Origin: Nesterenkonia populi
GTDB taxonomy: Bacteria > Actinomycetota > Actinomycetes > Actinomycetales > Micrococcaceae
DNA: 64,000 nucleotides
NCBI RefSeq assembly: GCF_007994735.1
Contig: NZ_VOIL01000001.1
Location: 62,001-126,000, forward strand
Direction: 5' to 3'
The notes under the pieces were generated by a model. The model saw nothing but the letters and a program-made list of their open reading frames with translations, did not search any database and was not told the origin of the DNA. Numbering within the stretch: the stretch's first letter is position 1; the number at the start of each line of letters is the position of its first letter. The translations under genes were made by a program, and so were the position numbers. This document shows positions 27,462 to 36,845 of this stretch, piece after piece.

Positions 27462-28187
27462 CTATCGGGAACCCATCTGCCAGCCGACCCACTGCTTCTC
27501 CAGGCGGGGCGGGCGGAACGCTCCCGCGGCCGAGGTGCGCAGTCCTGAACGCACCAGCAGCTCAGCGACCCGGCAGGCCGCCTCCACACCGTCGATCACC
27601 GGAATGCCCAGCCGCTCCTCCAAGGCATCATCCAGGCCGGTGAAGCCGGCGCAGCCGAGCACGATGGCTTCAGCCCCGGATGATTGCAGCCCCCTTGCCT
27701 CACGCTCCAAAGTGGAGGCAACCTGCGCGGCATCGTCGTGAATGGCCGAGACCTCGATTCCGCTCGCAGCCACCCCGACGCAGTGTTCGGCGAGACCAGC
27801 GTTGCGCAGACTCTCCCAGATCGCGGGCACGGTGGTGTCCAAAGTCGTGACGATTCCGTACCGGTGCGAGACGAGCTTGGCCAGGATCGGGCCGGCCTCG
27901 GTAATGTCCACCACAGGGACCTCCCAGCGCTGGCGGGCACCCTCCCGGCCATGCTCCCCGAAACCAGCGAGCACCACGGCGTCGAACTCCTCCTGGGCCT
28001 GCTCCAGTGCAGCGAGCATCCCCGCAGCGGATATGAAGCTCTCGTAGTACCCCTCGGCCGACTCCGGGCCGAAGGGCGGCGTCAGCGCGAGGATCTCCAC
28101 ACCGGGGGAGACAGCCGCGGCGGCTATGCTCTCCAGGTTGGTGGTAATGGCAGCGTTGACGTTGCAGTTGACGACGGCTATGCGCAC
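27462..28187 (-). CDS. Asp/Glu/hydantoin racemase-family protein (allantoin racemase candidate)
   Basis: 241 residues of the aspartate/glutamate racemase superfamily (PF01177). Two catalytic cysteines are usual; here VLGCAGFTGLDD carries the second, whereas the position of the first reads VLAGFGEHGREG without Cys, so the chemistry may differ from classical hydantoin racemase. NCNVNAAITTNLE at the N-terminus is typical of hydantoin/allantoin racemases (N-x-N). GTG at 28187 follows AAGG. It is the last gene of a transporter operon and lies beside allantoin-pathway genes. Allantoin or hydantoin racemisation is the leading idea, weakened by the missing first Cys. Confidence 0.78.
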   Translation of the reverse strand: MRIAVVNCNVNAAITTNLESIAAAAVSPGVEILALTPPFGPESAEGYYESFISAAGMLAALEQAQEEFDAVVLAGFGEHGREGARQRWEVPVVDITEAGPILAKLVSHRYGIVTTLDTTVPAIWESLRNAGLAEHCVGVAASGIEVSAIHDDAAQVASTLEREARGLQSSGAEAIVLGCAGFTGLDDALEERLGIPVIDGVEAACRVAELLVRSGLRTSAAGAFRPPRLEKQWVGWQMGSR

Positions 28188-28191
28188 CGCG

Positions 28192-29085
28192 TCAGCCTTC
28201 TAGCGCAAAGTCAGCGATGAGGTCTCCGCTGGGCATCGGCTCTTCCAACAGTCCGCCCAGCACGATGCCCCTCTGCCACCTCTGATATGAGGATTCTTGA
28301 AACCTCGTCGATGTCCACATGCCAGCTTTCTGCATCGCTTCGGCCTGGTGGAGGAGCTCCTGCTCCGAAAAGGCGGGGTACCACCGAGCAACCTGCGGAA
28401 CGTACTCCTCAGCCGGATGCCCGTTCATAAAGCCCATTGCTCGCTCGAGCGCCTGATTGAACCTTTTCAGCGTGGACTCTTTCGCACGCAGCGTCTCGGG
28501 AGTCGTGTAGTAGACGCTCCACGGAATATCGCCGCCGTCATTCAGAAAGTCACCCACTATATGGTTTCCCAGCGCTTCCAGACGCCGAGCCTGAACAGCC
28601 TCGACCATAAGGATCTCACCCCCTCCCCCCGCATACAGCTCGTTCATCATGGCGCTGGTCAGATCGTGAGCAACGCGGGACTGCCCCAGCTCAGCTCCCT
28701 GTTCCTTCAAATACATCTCGAGGAACATGTTCAGACTGGCGCCGCCCCTGCCAGGAACGAGCACACTTCTGTCGGCAAGGCTGTGCGCCCAATCCTCACC
28801 AAGCGGCTGACGTGCGACCACAGAGAAGCTGGCACGGTGGCACAGCTGTCCGGCAACGACGAATTCCTTCCCGCGGCCGCGAAACATGGCAGGAACCCAA
28901 ATTCCGCCGAGGGCAAGGTCACATTCGCCGCTCTCGATGTCAGGAAGCACCTCTTCCCAGTCATGGGGAACGATCGTTTCAACTTCTAAATCAGCGTCAG
29001 CGAAGAACCCGAGCTCGCGAGCAACGAATTCAGGCATATAGCCAGGCGCTCTGCCCGTAGCCGTCACGCGGATGGTGTCGGTCAT
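28192..29085 (-). CDS. THI5/NMT1-like ligand-binding protein without signal peptide
   Basis: 297 residues that are entirely a THI5/NMT1-like domain: IRVTATGRAPGYMPEFVARE, LGFFADADLEVET, ECDLALGGIWVPA and PWSVYYTTPE. No signal peptide or lipobox is present; the start (MTDTIRVTA, ribosome binding site AAAGGAA) goes straight into the first strand. The protein is therefore probably cytoplasmic, unlike normal binding proteins. The CCCFC motif of yeast Thi5 is absent, so HMP-P synthesis is unlikely. It may sense or bind an imported compound or be an enzyme in this fold. It is encoded between the ATPase gene of a sugar-type importer and the racemase gene. Confidence 0.8.
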   Translation of the reverse strand: MTDTIRVTATGRAPGYMPEFVARELGFFADADLEVETIVPHDWEEVLPDIESGECDLALGGIWVPAMFRGRGKEFVVAGQLCHRASFSVVARQPLGEDWAHSLADRSVLVPGRGGASLNMFLEMYLKEQGAELGQSRVAHDLTSAMMNELYAGGGGEILMVEAVQARRLEALGNHIVGDFLNDGGDIPWSVYYTTPETLRAKESTLKRFNQALERAMGFMNGHPAEEYVPQVARWYPAFSEQELLHQAEAMQKAGMWTSTRFQESSYQRWQRGIVLGGLLEEPMPSGDLIADFALEG

Positions 29086-29133
29086 TCAGATTCCTTTCAA
29101 AAGTTTCGATGCACCGCAATGAGGCCGTGCGGC

Positions 29134-30246
29134 CTAGGCGTGCAGAGGCGTCGCAGCGCGTTCACCTGTGCTCAGGTCGAAGAAGGAGCAGTCCGCAACG
29201 TCGAAGCTCAGCCCGACGGATGAGCCCGGGGCCGGTGTGGCGGAGTTCGATACACGCGCGTACGTACGAGCTTCGGAGTTGCCTTCGATGTTCAGCGCCA
29301 CGATCGACTCAGGGCCGGTCCTTTCAACAGTCTCGACAGTGGCAGGCACGATCCCGCGGTCCGAAGCTGTGATGTCCAGGTTCTCCGGGCGAATGCCGAG
29401 AACCACCTCCCCGGTGTGAGGCGTTCGGACACGCTCCCACCAATGGCCTCCCGCTGCACTGGAGGCAATGAGGTTCATCGGAGGTGAGCCCACGAACTTA
29501 GCGACAGTCATATTCGCCGGACGGTCGTAGATCTCATCCGGCGTCCCGATCTGCTGGATGCGGCCGCCATCCAGCACAATGATTCGGGTCGCCATCGTCA
29601 TGGCTTCGATCTGATCATGCGTGACGTAGATAAACGTTTTGCCGACGCTTCGGTGCAGCGCGGCAATATCTGTTCGCATCTGCGTGCGCAGCTTCGCGTC
29701 CAGGTTGGAAAGCGGCTCATCCAAAAGGTAGAGAGAGGGCTGGCGCACCAGTGAACGGGCGAGAGCCACGCGCTGGCGCTGTCCGCCCGAAAGGGCCCCG
29801 GGGCGGCGGTCCAAGTAGTCAGTGAGGCCGAGCTGCTCCGCCAACCCCTGAACCTGATCGCGCACTTGAGGCTCTTTCATGAGACGGGAACGGATCAATG
29901 TGCTCAGTACCGGAAGATGCTGCCATCCGCTCATACGATCCATCAGCAGAGGGAAAGCAATATTCTGCCGAACCGTCATCTGTGGGTAAAGCGCATAGGA
30001 CTGAAATACGAAAGCAATGTCACGCTTCCTTACGTCCATTTCATTCACAGGAACATCGTTAAAGAGAAGAGAACCGGAGGTGATGTCTGTCAAACCTGCA
30101 ACCATGCGCAGCAGGGTTGATTTTCCACACCCGGATGGACCCAGAAGAACAAGGAATTCACCATCACTGATCTCTGCATCGAACGGTTCCAGAACCTGGG
30201 TACCACCGAATGATTTGGAGACACCTTCAAAAGTGAGTCGAGACAC
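29134..30246 (-). CDS. ABC transporter ATP-binding protein (MalK/UgpC type)
   Basis: 370 residues. Walker A is [10 protein letters not shown], the signature is LSGGQRQRVALARSLVRQP and Walker B is LYLLDEPLSNLDAKLR. A C-terminal TOBE regulatory domain (VVLGIRPENLDI) ends in a short Cys-containing tail. This is the MalK/MsmX/UgpC class serving sugar-type importers. GTG at 30246 with AAAGGA upstream is the start. It powers the two permeases encoded upstream. The coding sequence is visibly richer in A and T than the flanking operons. Confidence 0.9.
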   Translation of the reverse strand: MSRLTFEGVSKSFGGTQVLEPFDAEISDGEFLVLLGPSGCGKSTLLRMVAGLTDITSGSLLFNDVPVNEMDVRKRDIAFVFQSYALYPQMTVRQNIAFPLLMDRMSGWQHLPVLSTLIRSRLMKEPQVRDQVQGLAEQLGLTDYLDRRPGALSGGQRQRVALARSLVRQPSLYLLDEPLSNLDAKLRTQMRTDIAALHRSVGKTFIYVTHDQIEAMTMATRIIVLDGGRIQQIGTPDEIYDRPANMTVAKFVGSPPMNLIASSAAGGHWWERVRTPHTGEVVLGIRPENLDITASDRGIVPATVETVERTGPESIVALNIEGNSEARTYARVSNSATPAPGSSVGLSFDVADCSFFDLSTGERAATPLHA

Positions 30247-30250
30247 AGGA

Positions 30251-31090
30251 CTATCCTTTCACCGCTCCGGCTGTGAGGCCGGAAACTATGTGGCGCTGTA
30301 CAAAGAGGAAGAATGCAACGGCCGGAATCGCGAACATCACGGAGACAGCCATCACCGCCGGCATGGATACACCAGGCTGAGAGACTAGGACGGAAAGCCC
30401 AACTGAGGCCGGCCATTCACTTTGGTCGGTGATGAATGTTGTGGCGTACATCAGCTCTCCCCACCCTGCGAAGAAGGCCAGCACAGCAGCGGCTGCGATG
30501 CTGGGCAGAATAAGAGGAAGGATGACTACAGTCAGCGTGGACAGCGGCGGGCTGTTGTCCACACGCGCCGACTCCTCCAGCTCGTAGGGAATGCCGTCAA
30601 TCGCTGCCTTAATGATGAACGTCGAGATGGGCAGGGAGAAGGCTGCATTGACCAGCACCAGACCCCAGAGGTTGTTCACGAGGCCCAGTCCGAGGAACAG
30701 CGTATAGATTGGAATCAGGAAGACTCCCTGAGGCACCATCTGCGTGCTGAAGAGGAGAAATGCTGCGGCCCCCCGGCCGTGAAACTTATACCTGCTGAGG
30801 GCGTAGGCGCACAGCACACTGAGCAGGATGGTAAGCAGTGTTGTGCCGATAGCGATGAAGGCGGAGTTCGTGAGCATCGATGCCACGGGTACGCCTTCGA
30901 GGTCACTGCTCAGTTCTGCCCAATTGGTGAACTGGGGAAGAAGGCTCTGCGGCTCGGTGAAGAGCTGCTGTCGGCTGCTGAGAGCAGTGTTGATCATCCA
31001 GTAGATGGGGAACCCGAGAAGCAGAACGAGGAATGCTGCCGCCAGGTGGACGATTCGGGGACGACCCCTTTTCAGTTCAGTGCTGCTCAT
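30251..31090 (-). CDS. Carbohydrate-type ABC transporter permease (MalG-like)
   Basis: 279 residues, six predicted membrane helices, with the EAA coupling motif EESARVDNSPPLSTLTVVILP. MalG-like permeases have the first helix immediately at the N-terminus (HLAAAFLVLLLGFPIYWMIN). A ribosome binding site (GAAGGA) precedes the ATG, which overlaps the stop of the partner permease. The family imports oligosaccharides, glycerol phosphate or other polar solutes. Given the racemase and THI5-like partners, a non-sugar ligand is possible. Confidence 0.9.
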   Translation of the reverse strand: MSSTELKRGRPRIVHLAAAFLVLLLGFPIYWMINTALSSRQQLFTEPQSLLPQFTNWAELSSDLEGVPVASMLTNSAFIAIGTTLLTILLSVLCAYALSRYKFHGRGAAAFLLFSTQMVPQGVFLIPIYTLFLGLGLVNNLWGLVLVNAAFSLPISTFIIKAAIDGIPYELEESARVDNSPPLSTLTVVILPLILPSIAAAAVLAFFAGWGELMYATTFITDQSEWPASVGLSVLVSQPGVSMPAVMAVSVMFAIPAVAFFLFVQRHIVSGLTAGAVKG

Positions 31091-32031
31091 CGCGTGTTCC
31101 TTCTTTCTTCACGACGCTCAAGTAGTAGGTAGACCAGCGTGAACAGAATGGCGATGGTGATCCCGATGATGGCGTACGCGGCACCCATTCCTAGTTGCTG
31201 ATACTCAAAGGCCTGGCGCTGAATGGCGATGACCAGCGTGCTTGTGGAGTTCACAGGGCCTCCCTCTGTGAGGACCGCGATAATGTCCCATTTCCGGAGC
31301 GCCTCGATGATCTGAAGAATGGCCAGCAGGCGCACCGTCGGGAGGATGTGTGGCCAGATCACCCATTGGAACGTTCCAAGGCGCGAAGCACCGTCGATGC
31401 GGGAGGCTTCTGCGGTCTCCTGAGGCACGGACTTCAGCGCCGCCAAGGTGACCAGCATGACGAACGGAACTGCCTGCCACGCTGTCACCGCAATAACTGC
31501 GACCATGGCCCAAGGTTCAGTGGTCAGCCAAGCAATGCCTTCTTGTCCGAGCGATTCCAACCCTCTGTTGATGATGCCTCGGGATTGGCTGAACATCCAA
31601 AGCCAGATCAGGGCGGCTGCCACGCTCGGAATTGCCCACGGCGTAGCAAGAATTCCCTTCACCACTGTGTTTCCTGCAAACTTTTGGTTCACCACCACAG
31701 CTGCTAGAACTCCGAGCACCAGAGCAATCAAGGTTGTGCCAAGTGTGTACACGAGGGTGTTCACGAGAACTCGCGGAAGATTGTCACCTGCAAGCGCCGT
31801 CGTGTAATTGTCCAGTCCGACAAATTCGCCCGCGGAAGGATTGGTGAGCCGAGCATCAGTCATGCTTATCCAGATCTGCTCAAACAGAGGCCAGATAATC
31901 ATCACTCCGAGGAAGATGAACGGTCCGGCCAAGAGCAGAGCTGGGGTGACGCTTTTCCTAGCCGATCGCGCCAGTCGGCGTCGGTAGGGCACCCGGGCAC
32001 CAGCTCGCGCAGGCATCGTTGTCATACTCAT
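31087..32031 (-). CDS. Carbohydrate-type ABC transporter permease (MalF-like)
   Basis: 314 residues with a basic N-tail, a first helix near residues 31-53 (TPALLLAGPFIFLGVMIIWP) and the EAA motif ETAEASRIDGASRLGTFQWV. It forms the heterodimeric channel with the MalG-like permease encoded next. ATG overlaps the end of the binding-protein gene (ATGA), so the operon is tightly coupled. Confidence 0.9.
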   Translation of the reverse strand: MSMTTMPARAGARVPYRRRLARSARKSVTPALLLAGPFIFLGVMIIWPLFEQIWISMTDARLTNPSAGEFVGLDNYTTALAGDNLPRVLVNTLVYTLGTTLIALVLGVLAAVVVNQKFAGNTVVKGILATPWAIPSVAAALIWLWMFSQSRGIINRGLESLGQEGIAWLTTEPWAMVAVIAVTAWQAVPFVMLVTLAALKSVPQETAEASRIDGASRLGTFQWVIWPHILPTVRLLAILQIIEALRKWDIIAVLTEGGPVNSTSTLVIAIQRQAFEYQQLGMGAAYAIIGITIAILFTLVYLLLERREERRNTR

Positions 32032-33302
32032 GACTCGTCGTCGCCGCTCCCGACCAGAGCTTCAACGTCCTCCTGCGCAGCGGCCATCGCTTCATCCGCG
32101 GGAACGTCGTTCACCAGAACTTCCTGAACATGGTCCATCACAATCGTCATGATCTCGCTGGTCTGAAGTTCGTGGCCTGGGATCAGTGTTCCCTGAGTGT
32201 GTGATCCGATCTCCAGGAAGTCCTCTGCCCAGGGGTTCTCCGCGGCGAACTCCTCAGTCACCGGAACATCCGTAGCCAGTGGGTCCGCGCCCGACGCTTC
32301 GCGCACCCTCTCCTGACCCTCTTCGGACACCAACCAGCTGACGAAGTCTTTTGCCTCTTCGACATTGGGACTATTTGCGTTCACGACGACATAGAGCTGC
32401 TGGTGGTAGGCAGGTTCTGGCATCGGATGTTCAGCAACGTAGATGTCCTGCGGGTCCATGCCTCCCTCAAGCGACGCCACCAGGGCCCCGCCGCCAATTT
32501 CAGAAGCCATGCCGACTTGCCCCTGAGCAAAAGCAGCCCTGCTGGCGTGGAAGTCGTCATCAGCAAAGATCCCGGCGTCGAACAGTTCCTTGGCGACCTC
32601 GACCCCTTCGATGTTCTCCGGAGTATCAACGGTGATCGTCCCGTCCTCTTCAGCCCAAGATCCGCCAGAGCCGAAGGTCCAGATATTGATGTGCTGCAGC
32701 CATCGACTGTCATCAACCAAGGGCGACGGGTCCCCGAATCCCTGAATTCCGAGCTCTTCACTCAGAAGGTCGGCGCTCTCGATGAGCTCATCCACATCCG
32801 TCGGGACTTCAATCCCTGCCTCTTGGAAATGTGCGTCGTTATAGAGCAGGCCAAAGGGTGCCCGCTGCCAGGCCACTCCGTACTGGGTCCCGTCCCTGAT
32901 GGCGCCTTCATTGGTCTCGTTCAGCTCGGCGTCCTCCACAGCATCGTCAAGAGGCTCCAGGAAATCTGCGTCCAGGAAGCTCTCAAACACGTTGTCCTGA
33001 ACAAACATGACGTCCGGGCCTTGGCCGGCGCCAAGCTCGGTGGTCAGGGTGGTTGCGATCTCGCCGCTGGGATACTCAACCCTCTCCACCTGGTTGTCGC
33101 TGACGTCCTCATATCCGGCGACTGCTTCCCAGAGCCCCTCACCCCGGTTAGCGTCCAACCATTGCGAGTTGCCGAGGGTGACAGTGGCACCGTCCCCTTC
33201 TGCTCCACCGTCATCGCCCCCGCAAGCAGTCAGAAGCGCGAGAGCTCCTGTCGTCAGCAGAGCACTGCCAGCCTGGAGTCGGCTCGGAATCTTCCTTGCC
33301 AT
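32028..33302 (-). CDS. Extracellular solute-binding lipoprotein (family 1, MalE-like)
   Basis: About 424 residues. The start at ATG 33302 (MARKIPSRLQAG) with AAAGGCG upstream gives a normal lipoprotein signal peptide and lipobox LLTACG; an ATG at 33386 would add 28 residues before the signal and is rejected. The mature protein is a MalE-type solute-binding protein (PF01547/PF13416) with QGPDVMFVQDNVFESFL and YGVAWQRAPFGLLYN. It is highly acidic. It captures the ligand for the two permeases encoded downstream and is the first gene of the operon; the GntR gene and GTATAC sites lie upstream. Confidence 0.9.
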   Translation of the reverse strand: MARKIPSRLQAGSALLTTGALALLTACGGDDGGAEGDGATVTLGNSQWLDANRGEGLWEAVAGYEDVSDNQVERVEYPSGEIATTLTTELGAGQGPDVMFVQDNVFESFLDADFLEPLDDAVEDAELNETNEGAIRDGTQYGVAWQRAPFGLLYNDAHFQEAGIEVPTDVDELIESADLLSEELGIQGFGDPSPLVDDSRWLQHINIWTFGSGGSWAEEDGTITVDTPENIEGVEVAKELFDAGIFADDDFHASRAAFAQGQVGMASEIGGGALVASLEGGMDPQDIYVAEHPMPEPAYHQQLYVVVNANSPNVEEAKDFVSWLVSEEGQERVREASGADPLATDVPVTEEFAAENPWAEDFLEIGSHTQGTLIPGHELQTSEIMTIVMDHVQEVLVNDVPADEAMAAAQEDVEALVGSGDDES

Positions 33303-33328
33303 GGTTTCGCCTTTCGTCGCGAGTGTCG

Positions 33329-33598
33329 GTATACGAAGTTGCCGTAGGCCCGCCAGCGAGTCCTGAAACAGATCCGAGCTCACCACCGAACGTCCGAACG
33401 GTATACAGTTTGACTTCTAAGTGTTTCGTTTATGTTGCACTACGTAAACGTCGCGTAAAAGGTTCTATCCCTTGGAGGCAGGCCAATACTGGCCTCTGCA
33501 CACTATGCGCCTGATTGCTTCACCGACTTTCCATCGGACGCGCCTCCAAAGTTGAATGTATCTGTATACAGGAGGACTGCGGTTAGAGTGTTGTATAC
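33329..33598. promoter_or_regulatory. Four GTATAC operator-like sites in a divergent promoter
   Basis: The 316-bp gap between the solute-binding protein gene and the divergent GntR gene contains GTATAC at 33329, 33401, 33564 and 33593. The third is the 8-bp palindrome TGTATACA and the fourth sits in TTGTATACCA. GTATAC fits the GT-N2-AC core of FadR-type GntR operators. The pairs near each gene start would allow autoregulation and control of the importer operon. No other feature is seen in this gap. Confidence 0.55.
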
Positions 33599-33618
33599 CA
33601 AAGAGGAGGAGTTTGCCG

Positions 33619-34302
33619 GTGACGATCGCATTGACCAAGCCTGCTCAGACGCCGAGTTCCTCGGCGGAGCGCCTTTACCAGCAGATCCGTCATCGAATCC
33701 TGCTCGGCGAACTCGCCCAGGGCGCCCGCCTGCCGGAGCAGCGGCTTGCGGACGAGCTCAGCACCTCACGCATCCCGCTCCGAGAGGCGCTGAACCGGCT
33801 GGCCGCCGACGGCTTCATCGAGCTTCGCCCCCGCCGCGGTGCGCTCGTCGCGGTTTGGACCGCGGAAGAGGTGCATCACCTGTTCGACTGCCGGCTCGCT
33901 CTGGAGCCTCCTGCCGCGGCCCGGGCGGCGGAACGCGCCGCGGCAGGTGCTGAGCTCGCAGGACTCAAGGAGGCGCTCAGCAGCTCCGAGCAGGAGATGC
34001 GCGCCGGAGACGATCTGACCTTCGCCGAGGCCAACGTGCGATTCCACCAAGAGCTGCTCAGAGCTGCGGGCAATCCCATGATGGACCGACTGATGGGCAG
34101 CATCGCCGGCCGGATGGTTTGGCTCTTCCATCTGACCTCGCAGCGCGATCACCAAGTTGCGTGCAAGGAACACCGTTCCATCGTGGAAGCGGTGCTCAGC
34201 GGCAACCCCAGGCTGGCTGAGACGCTCGCCTATTCGCATATCGAGGTTGGGAGGGCGCCGTCCTTCGATGTGCTGAAGAGCCTCATCGACATCGCGGGCT
34301 GA
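33619..34302 (+). CDS. GntR-family (FadR/FCD type) transcriptional regulator
   Basis: About 227 residues. The winged helix covers residues about 19-85 (RLYQQIRHRILLGELAQGAR, TSRIPLREALNRLAADGFI), and the FCD effector domain contains FHQELLRAAGNPMM and CKEHRSIVEAV with the metal-binding His residues. GTG at 33619 with GAGGAGG nine bases upstream is the clear start; an ATG at 33556 would run through the operator sites and the ribosome binding site. It is divergent from the MalE-like importer operon and probably represses it through the GTATAC sites. Confidence 0.88.
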   Translation: MTIALTKPAQTPSSSAERLYQQIRHRILLGELAQGARLPEQRLADELSTSRIPLREALNRLAADGFIELRPRRGALVAVWTAEEVHHLFDCRLALEPPAAARAAERAAAGAELAGLKEALSSSEQEMRAGDDLTFAEANVRFHQELLRAAGNPMMDRLMGSIAGRMVWLFHLTSQRDHQVACKEHRSIVEAVLSGNPRLAETLAYSHIEVGRAPSFDVLKSLIDIAG

Positions 34303-34372
34303 GCGGCTCCTTCACCGAGGGGGCGCCCAAGGCCCAGCAAGTCTGAGGCAGCGCCCTTTCAGGCAGCGTGGC

Positions 34373-35170
34373 TCAGGCGGCGTTGAGGCCGATGCCTGTC
34401 TGTCGGGCCACGAGGCGCTCGACGACGCCGACCAGCGAGTAGATCAGCAGACTCGCCAGGGTCACCACCACCACGGAGGCCCAGAGGCGGTCGTAGTTGG
34501 TGTTTGCGATCGCCTGGAACACCCCGTATCCGACGCCGTCGCCGGTGGCCAGCCATTCAGCCAGCAGGGCGCCGGTCAGTGCGCCGGGGATGGAGACACG
34601 GGTAGCGGTGAAGAAGCTCGGCAGCGAGGCCGGGATAGCGACCTTGCGCAGGACCGTCCCGTTCGAGCCGCCGTAGACCTGCACCACCTCAGTCATCGCT
34701 CCGGAGGAGGAGCGCAGGCCCTCCACGATCGTCACCAGGGCCGGGAAGATCACCACAATCGTGCCCATCGCCGCCACCGATACCCAGTCGCGGCCGAAGA
34801 TCAGCACGATGATCGGAGCCATCGCCACCAGCGGCACCGAGCGGCAGATCATCGCCAGGGGCATCACCGCCGCCTCGAAGCCCTTGAACAGCTGGAACGC
34901 CATCGCTGTGGCCGCGGCCACCACCAGCCCGGCGGTGAAGCCGATGAAGGTGTCCGCCATCGTCACCCAGAAGTCCCCGAACACCACATCCCGATGCGCG
35001 GCCGCATCCTCATGGGTGAACAGGTACTCGTAGACGTCCAAGGGACCCTTGCCGATGATCCCCGAGACATCAAAGATCTCCAGCAGGGCCACCCACACCA
35101 CGGTGATCACCGTCAGGGAGAGAACAAGGTTCGCGATCGGGCGCAGCACCGCGCGCAGCACACTGCTCAT
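34373..35170 (-). CDS. ABC transporter permease (SsuC/ThiX-like), second
   Basis: About 265 residues, six helices, with the coupling motif VYGGSNGTVLRKVAIPASLP. The start at ATG 35170 (MSSVLRAVLRP) follows GAGGAAGG at the end of the upstream gene; an in-frame start at 35221 lies inside that gene and is rejected. It belongs to the nitrate/sulfonate/hydroxymethylpyrimidine type and pairs with the permease encoded just upstream. The operon also carries an ATPase and two tandem binding proteins. Transport of a purine or related heterocycle is likely from context. Confidence 0.88.
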   Translation of the reverse strand: MSSVLRAVLRPIANLVLSLTVITVVWVALLEIFDVSGIIGKGPLDVYEYLFTHEDAAAHRDVVFGDFWVTMADTFIGFTAGLVVAAATAMAFQLFKGFEAAVMPLAMICRSVPLVAMAPIIVLIFGRDWVSVAAMGTIVVIFPALVTIVEGLRSSSGAMTEVVQVYGGSNGTVLRKVAIPASLPSFFTATRVSIPGALTGALLAEWLATGDGVGYGVFQAIANTNYDRLWASVVVVTLASLLIYSLVGVVERLVARQTGIGLNAA

Positions 35171-35174
35171 AGAC

Positions 35175-36023
35175 TCAAGCCTTCCTCGCCCAGGGGGCGG
35201 CGAAACGTGAAACAAGCGCAATCACCGCATACGCGGCGCCCGCCACCAGCACACCGACCAGGGCAAGGGCCCACAGCCGCTCCACGTTCAGCGTCTCCTG
35301 AGCCGAAACCATCGCAGGACCGAGGCCGGTGGTGACCCCGCCGACATACTCGCCGAGGATAGCGCCCAGAACCGCCGCCGGCGCAGCGATCTTCAGGGCG
35401 GTGAAGATGTACGGGATCGCAGTGATCAGCTGCACCTTCAGCAGCTGATGCACCCGGTTGCCGCCCGCCACCCGGATCACGTCCAGGCCCGCCTTGTCCG
35501 CGGCCTTCAGTCCCTGGATGGTGGTCACCACCGTCACGAAATAGACCGAAAGGCCGGCCAGCACGTTCGCCGTCATCGACGGATCTCCGGGCGACGGCGG
35601 GCCCGCCACCGCAAAGACCACCGGGCCGATCGCCACCAGCGGCAAGCAGTACGTGATCACTGCCAGCTGGGTGGCGATCCGCTCCATCCAGGGGGCGATC
35701 AGCACCAGCGCCGCGGTCAGCACGGCCAGCAGGTTCCCGATGCCGAAGCCGATCGCCGCCTCGGTCAGGGTCACAGAGGCGTTCCTCCAGTAGAAGGCGA
35801 ACCCGTCCTCAACCAGCTGCCCGATCACATCCGGCGGGGTAGGGATCGCTGAGCGGTCCCGGCCGGCGCCGACGAGGCCGCTGGCGCCGAGGATCCACCA
35901 CACCACCAGGACCACGCCGAGCCCCATCAGACCGGGGGCCCAGCGCGGCAGGGAGAGGGAGCGGCGTCGCACCGGGGCCTCGCCGCCGGGCGTCTTCTCT
36001 TCTGCGGAGACCAGAGTGCTCAT
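35175..36023 (-). CDS. ABC transporter permease (SsuC/ThiX-like), first
   Basis: 282 residues. A cytoplasmic N-tail rich in charged residues precedes the first helix (APGLMGLGVVLVVWWILGAS). The coupling motif is RVAGGNRVHQLLKVQLITAIP. The gene is only 9 bp from the ATPase gene and 4 bp from the second permease. Together the pair equals the single fused permease of the nucleoside importer at 18699. Confidence 0.88.
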   Translation of the reverse strand: MSTLVSAEEKTPGGEAPVRRRSLSLPRWAPGLMGLGVVLVVWWILGASGLVGAGRDRSAIPTPPDVIGQLVEDGFAFYWRNASVTLTEAAIGFGIGNLLAVLTAALVLIAPWMERIATQLAVITYCLPLVAIGPVVFAVAGPPSPGDPSMTANVLAGLSVYFVTVVTTIQGLKAADKAGLDVIRVAGGNRVHQLLKVQLITAIPYIFTALKIAAPAAVLGAILGEYVGGVTTGLGPAMVSAQETLNVERLWALALVGVLVAGAAYAVIALVSRFAAPWARKA

Positions 36024-36032
36024 CGTCTGACC

Positions 36033-36845
36033 TCAGTGCTCGCTGTCCGCGGAGTCGCCGAAGAGCAGATCCGAGGCATGGTCGACCAGTGCGTGGAATT
36101 CCGGGGTGCGCTGCATCTCCGGGGTGCGGGGCCGCGGCAGGTTCACCTCGAAGACCTCCTTGATCTCGCCCGGACGGGCGCTCATGACAGCGACGACGTC
36201 CGAGAGGAAGATCGCCTCAGAGATCCCGTGGGTGACCATCAGGGTGGTGGCCGGCTTCTCCGTCCAGATGCGCAGCAGCTCCAGGTTCAGGCGCTGACGC
36301 GTCATGTCGTCCAAGGCGCCGAAGGGCTCGTCCAGCAGCAGCACCGAAGGCTTGACCACCAGAGCCCGGGCGATCGAGACGCGCTGGCGCATGCCGCCGG
36401 AGAGCTCCGCGGGCCGGGACTTCTCAAACCCTTTGAGCCCCACCAGGTCGATAAGGTCCTCGATCAGCCCCGGCTCCGGCCTGATTCCGGCGACCTCCAG
36501 AGGCAGCCGGATGTTGGAGTGCACGGACCGCCAGGGCAGCAGCGCTGAGTCCTGGAAGGCGATCCCCAGGTGGTTGGAGGACCGAAGCTCCTCAGGGGTG
36601 TGGCCGTCCACCAGCAGCTCCCCGCTGGTGGGCTCCTCCAGGCCTGCGAGCATCCGCAGGATGGTCGACTTGCCGCAGCCGGAGGGACCCAGCAGGGAGA
36701 GGAACGTGCCGCGCCCGGTGGCGAGGTCCACGTCCTTGAGGGCCTGGACCTGCTTCTTTCCGGAGCCGAAGATCTTGTTCAGCCCCTTGAGGCTGACACC
36801 GTCCCCGGTCAGGTGCGGGCTGGTCTCAGTGGGTGCTGCGGTCAC
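36033..36845 (-). CDS. ABC transporter ATP-binding protein (SsuB/ThiZ type)
   Basis: 270 residues. Walker A is GPSGCGKST, the Q-loop is [15 protein letters not shown], the signature is [10 protein letters not shown] and Walker B is [13 protein letters not shown]. It is closely similar to the ATPase at 17911, so the two importers of this window are related. GTG at 36845 overlaps the stop of the binding-protein gene (GTGA). Confidence 0.9.
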   Translation of the reverse strand: MTAAPTETSPHLTGDGVSLKGLNKIFGSGKKQVQALKDVDLATGRGTFLSLLGPSGCGKSTILRMLAGLEEPTSGELLVDGHTPEELRSSNHLGIAFQDSALLPWRSVHSNIRLPLEVAGIRPEPGLIEDLIDLVGLKGFEKSRPAELSGGMRQRVSIARALVVKPSVLLLDEPFGALDDMTRQRLNLELLRIWTEKPATTLMVTHGISEAIFLSDVVAVMSARPGEIKEVFEVNLPRPRTPEMQRTPEFHALVDHASDLLFGDSADSEH

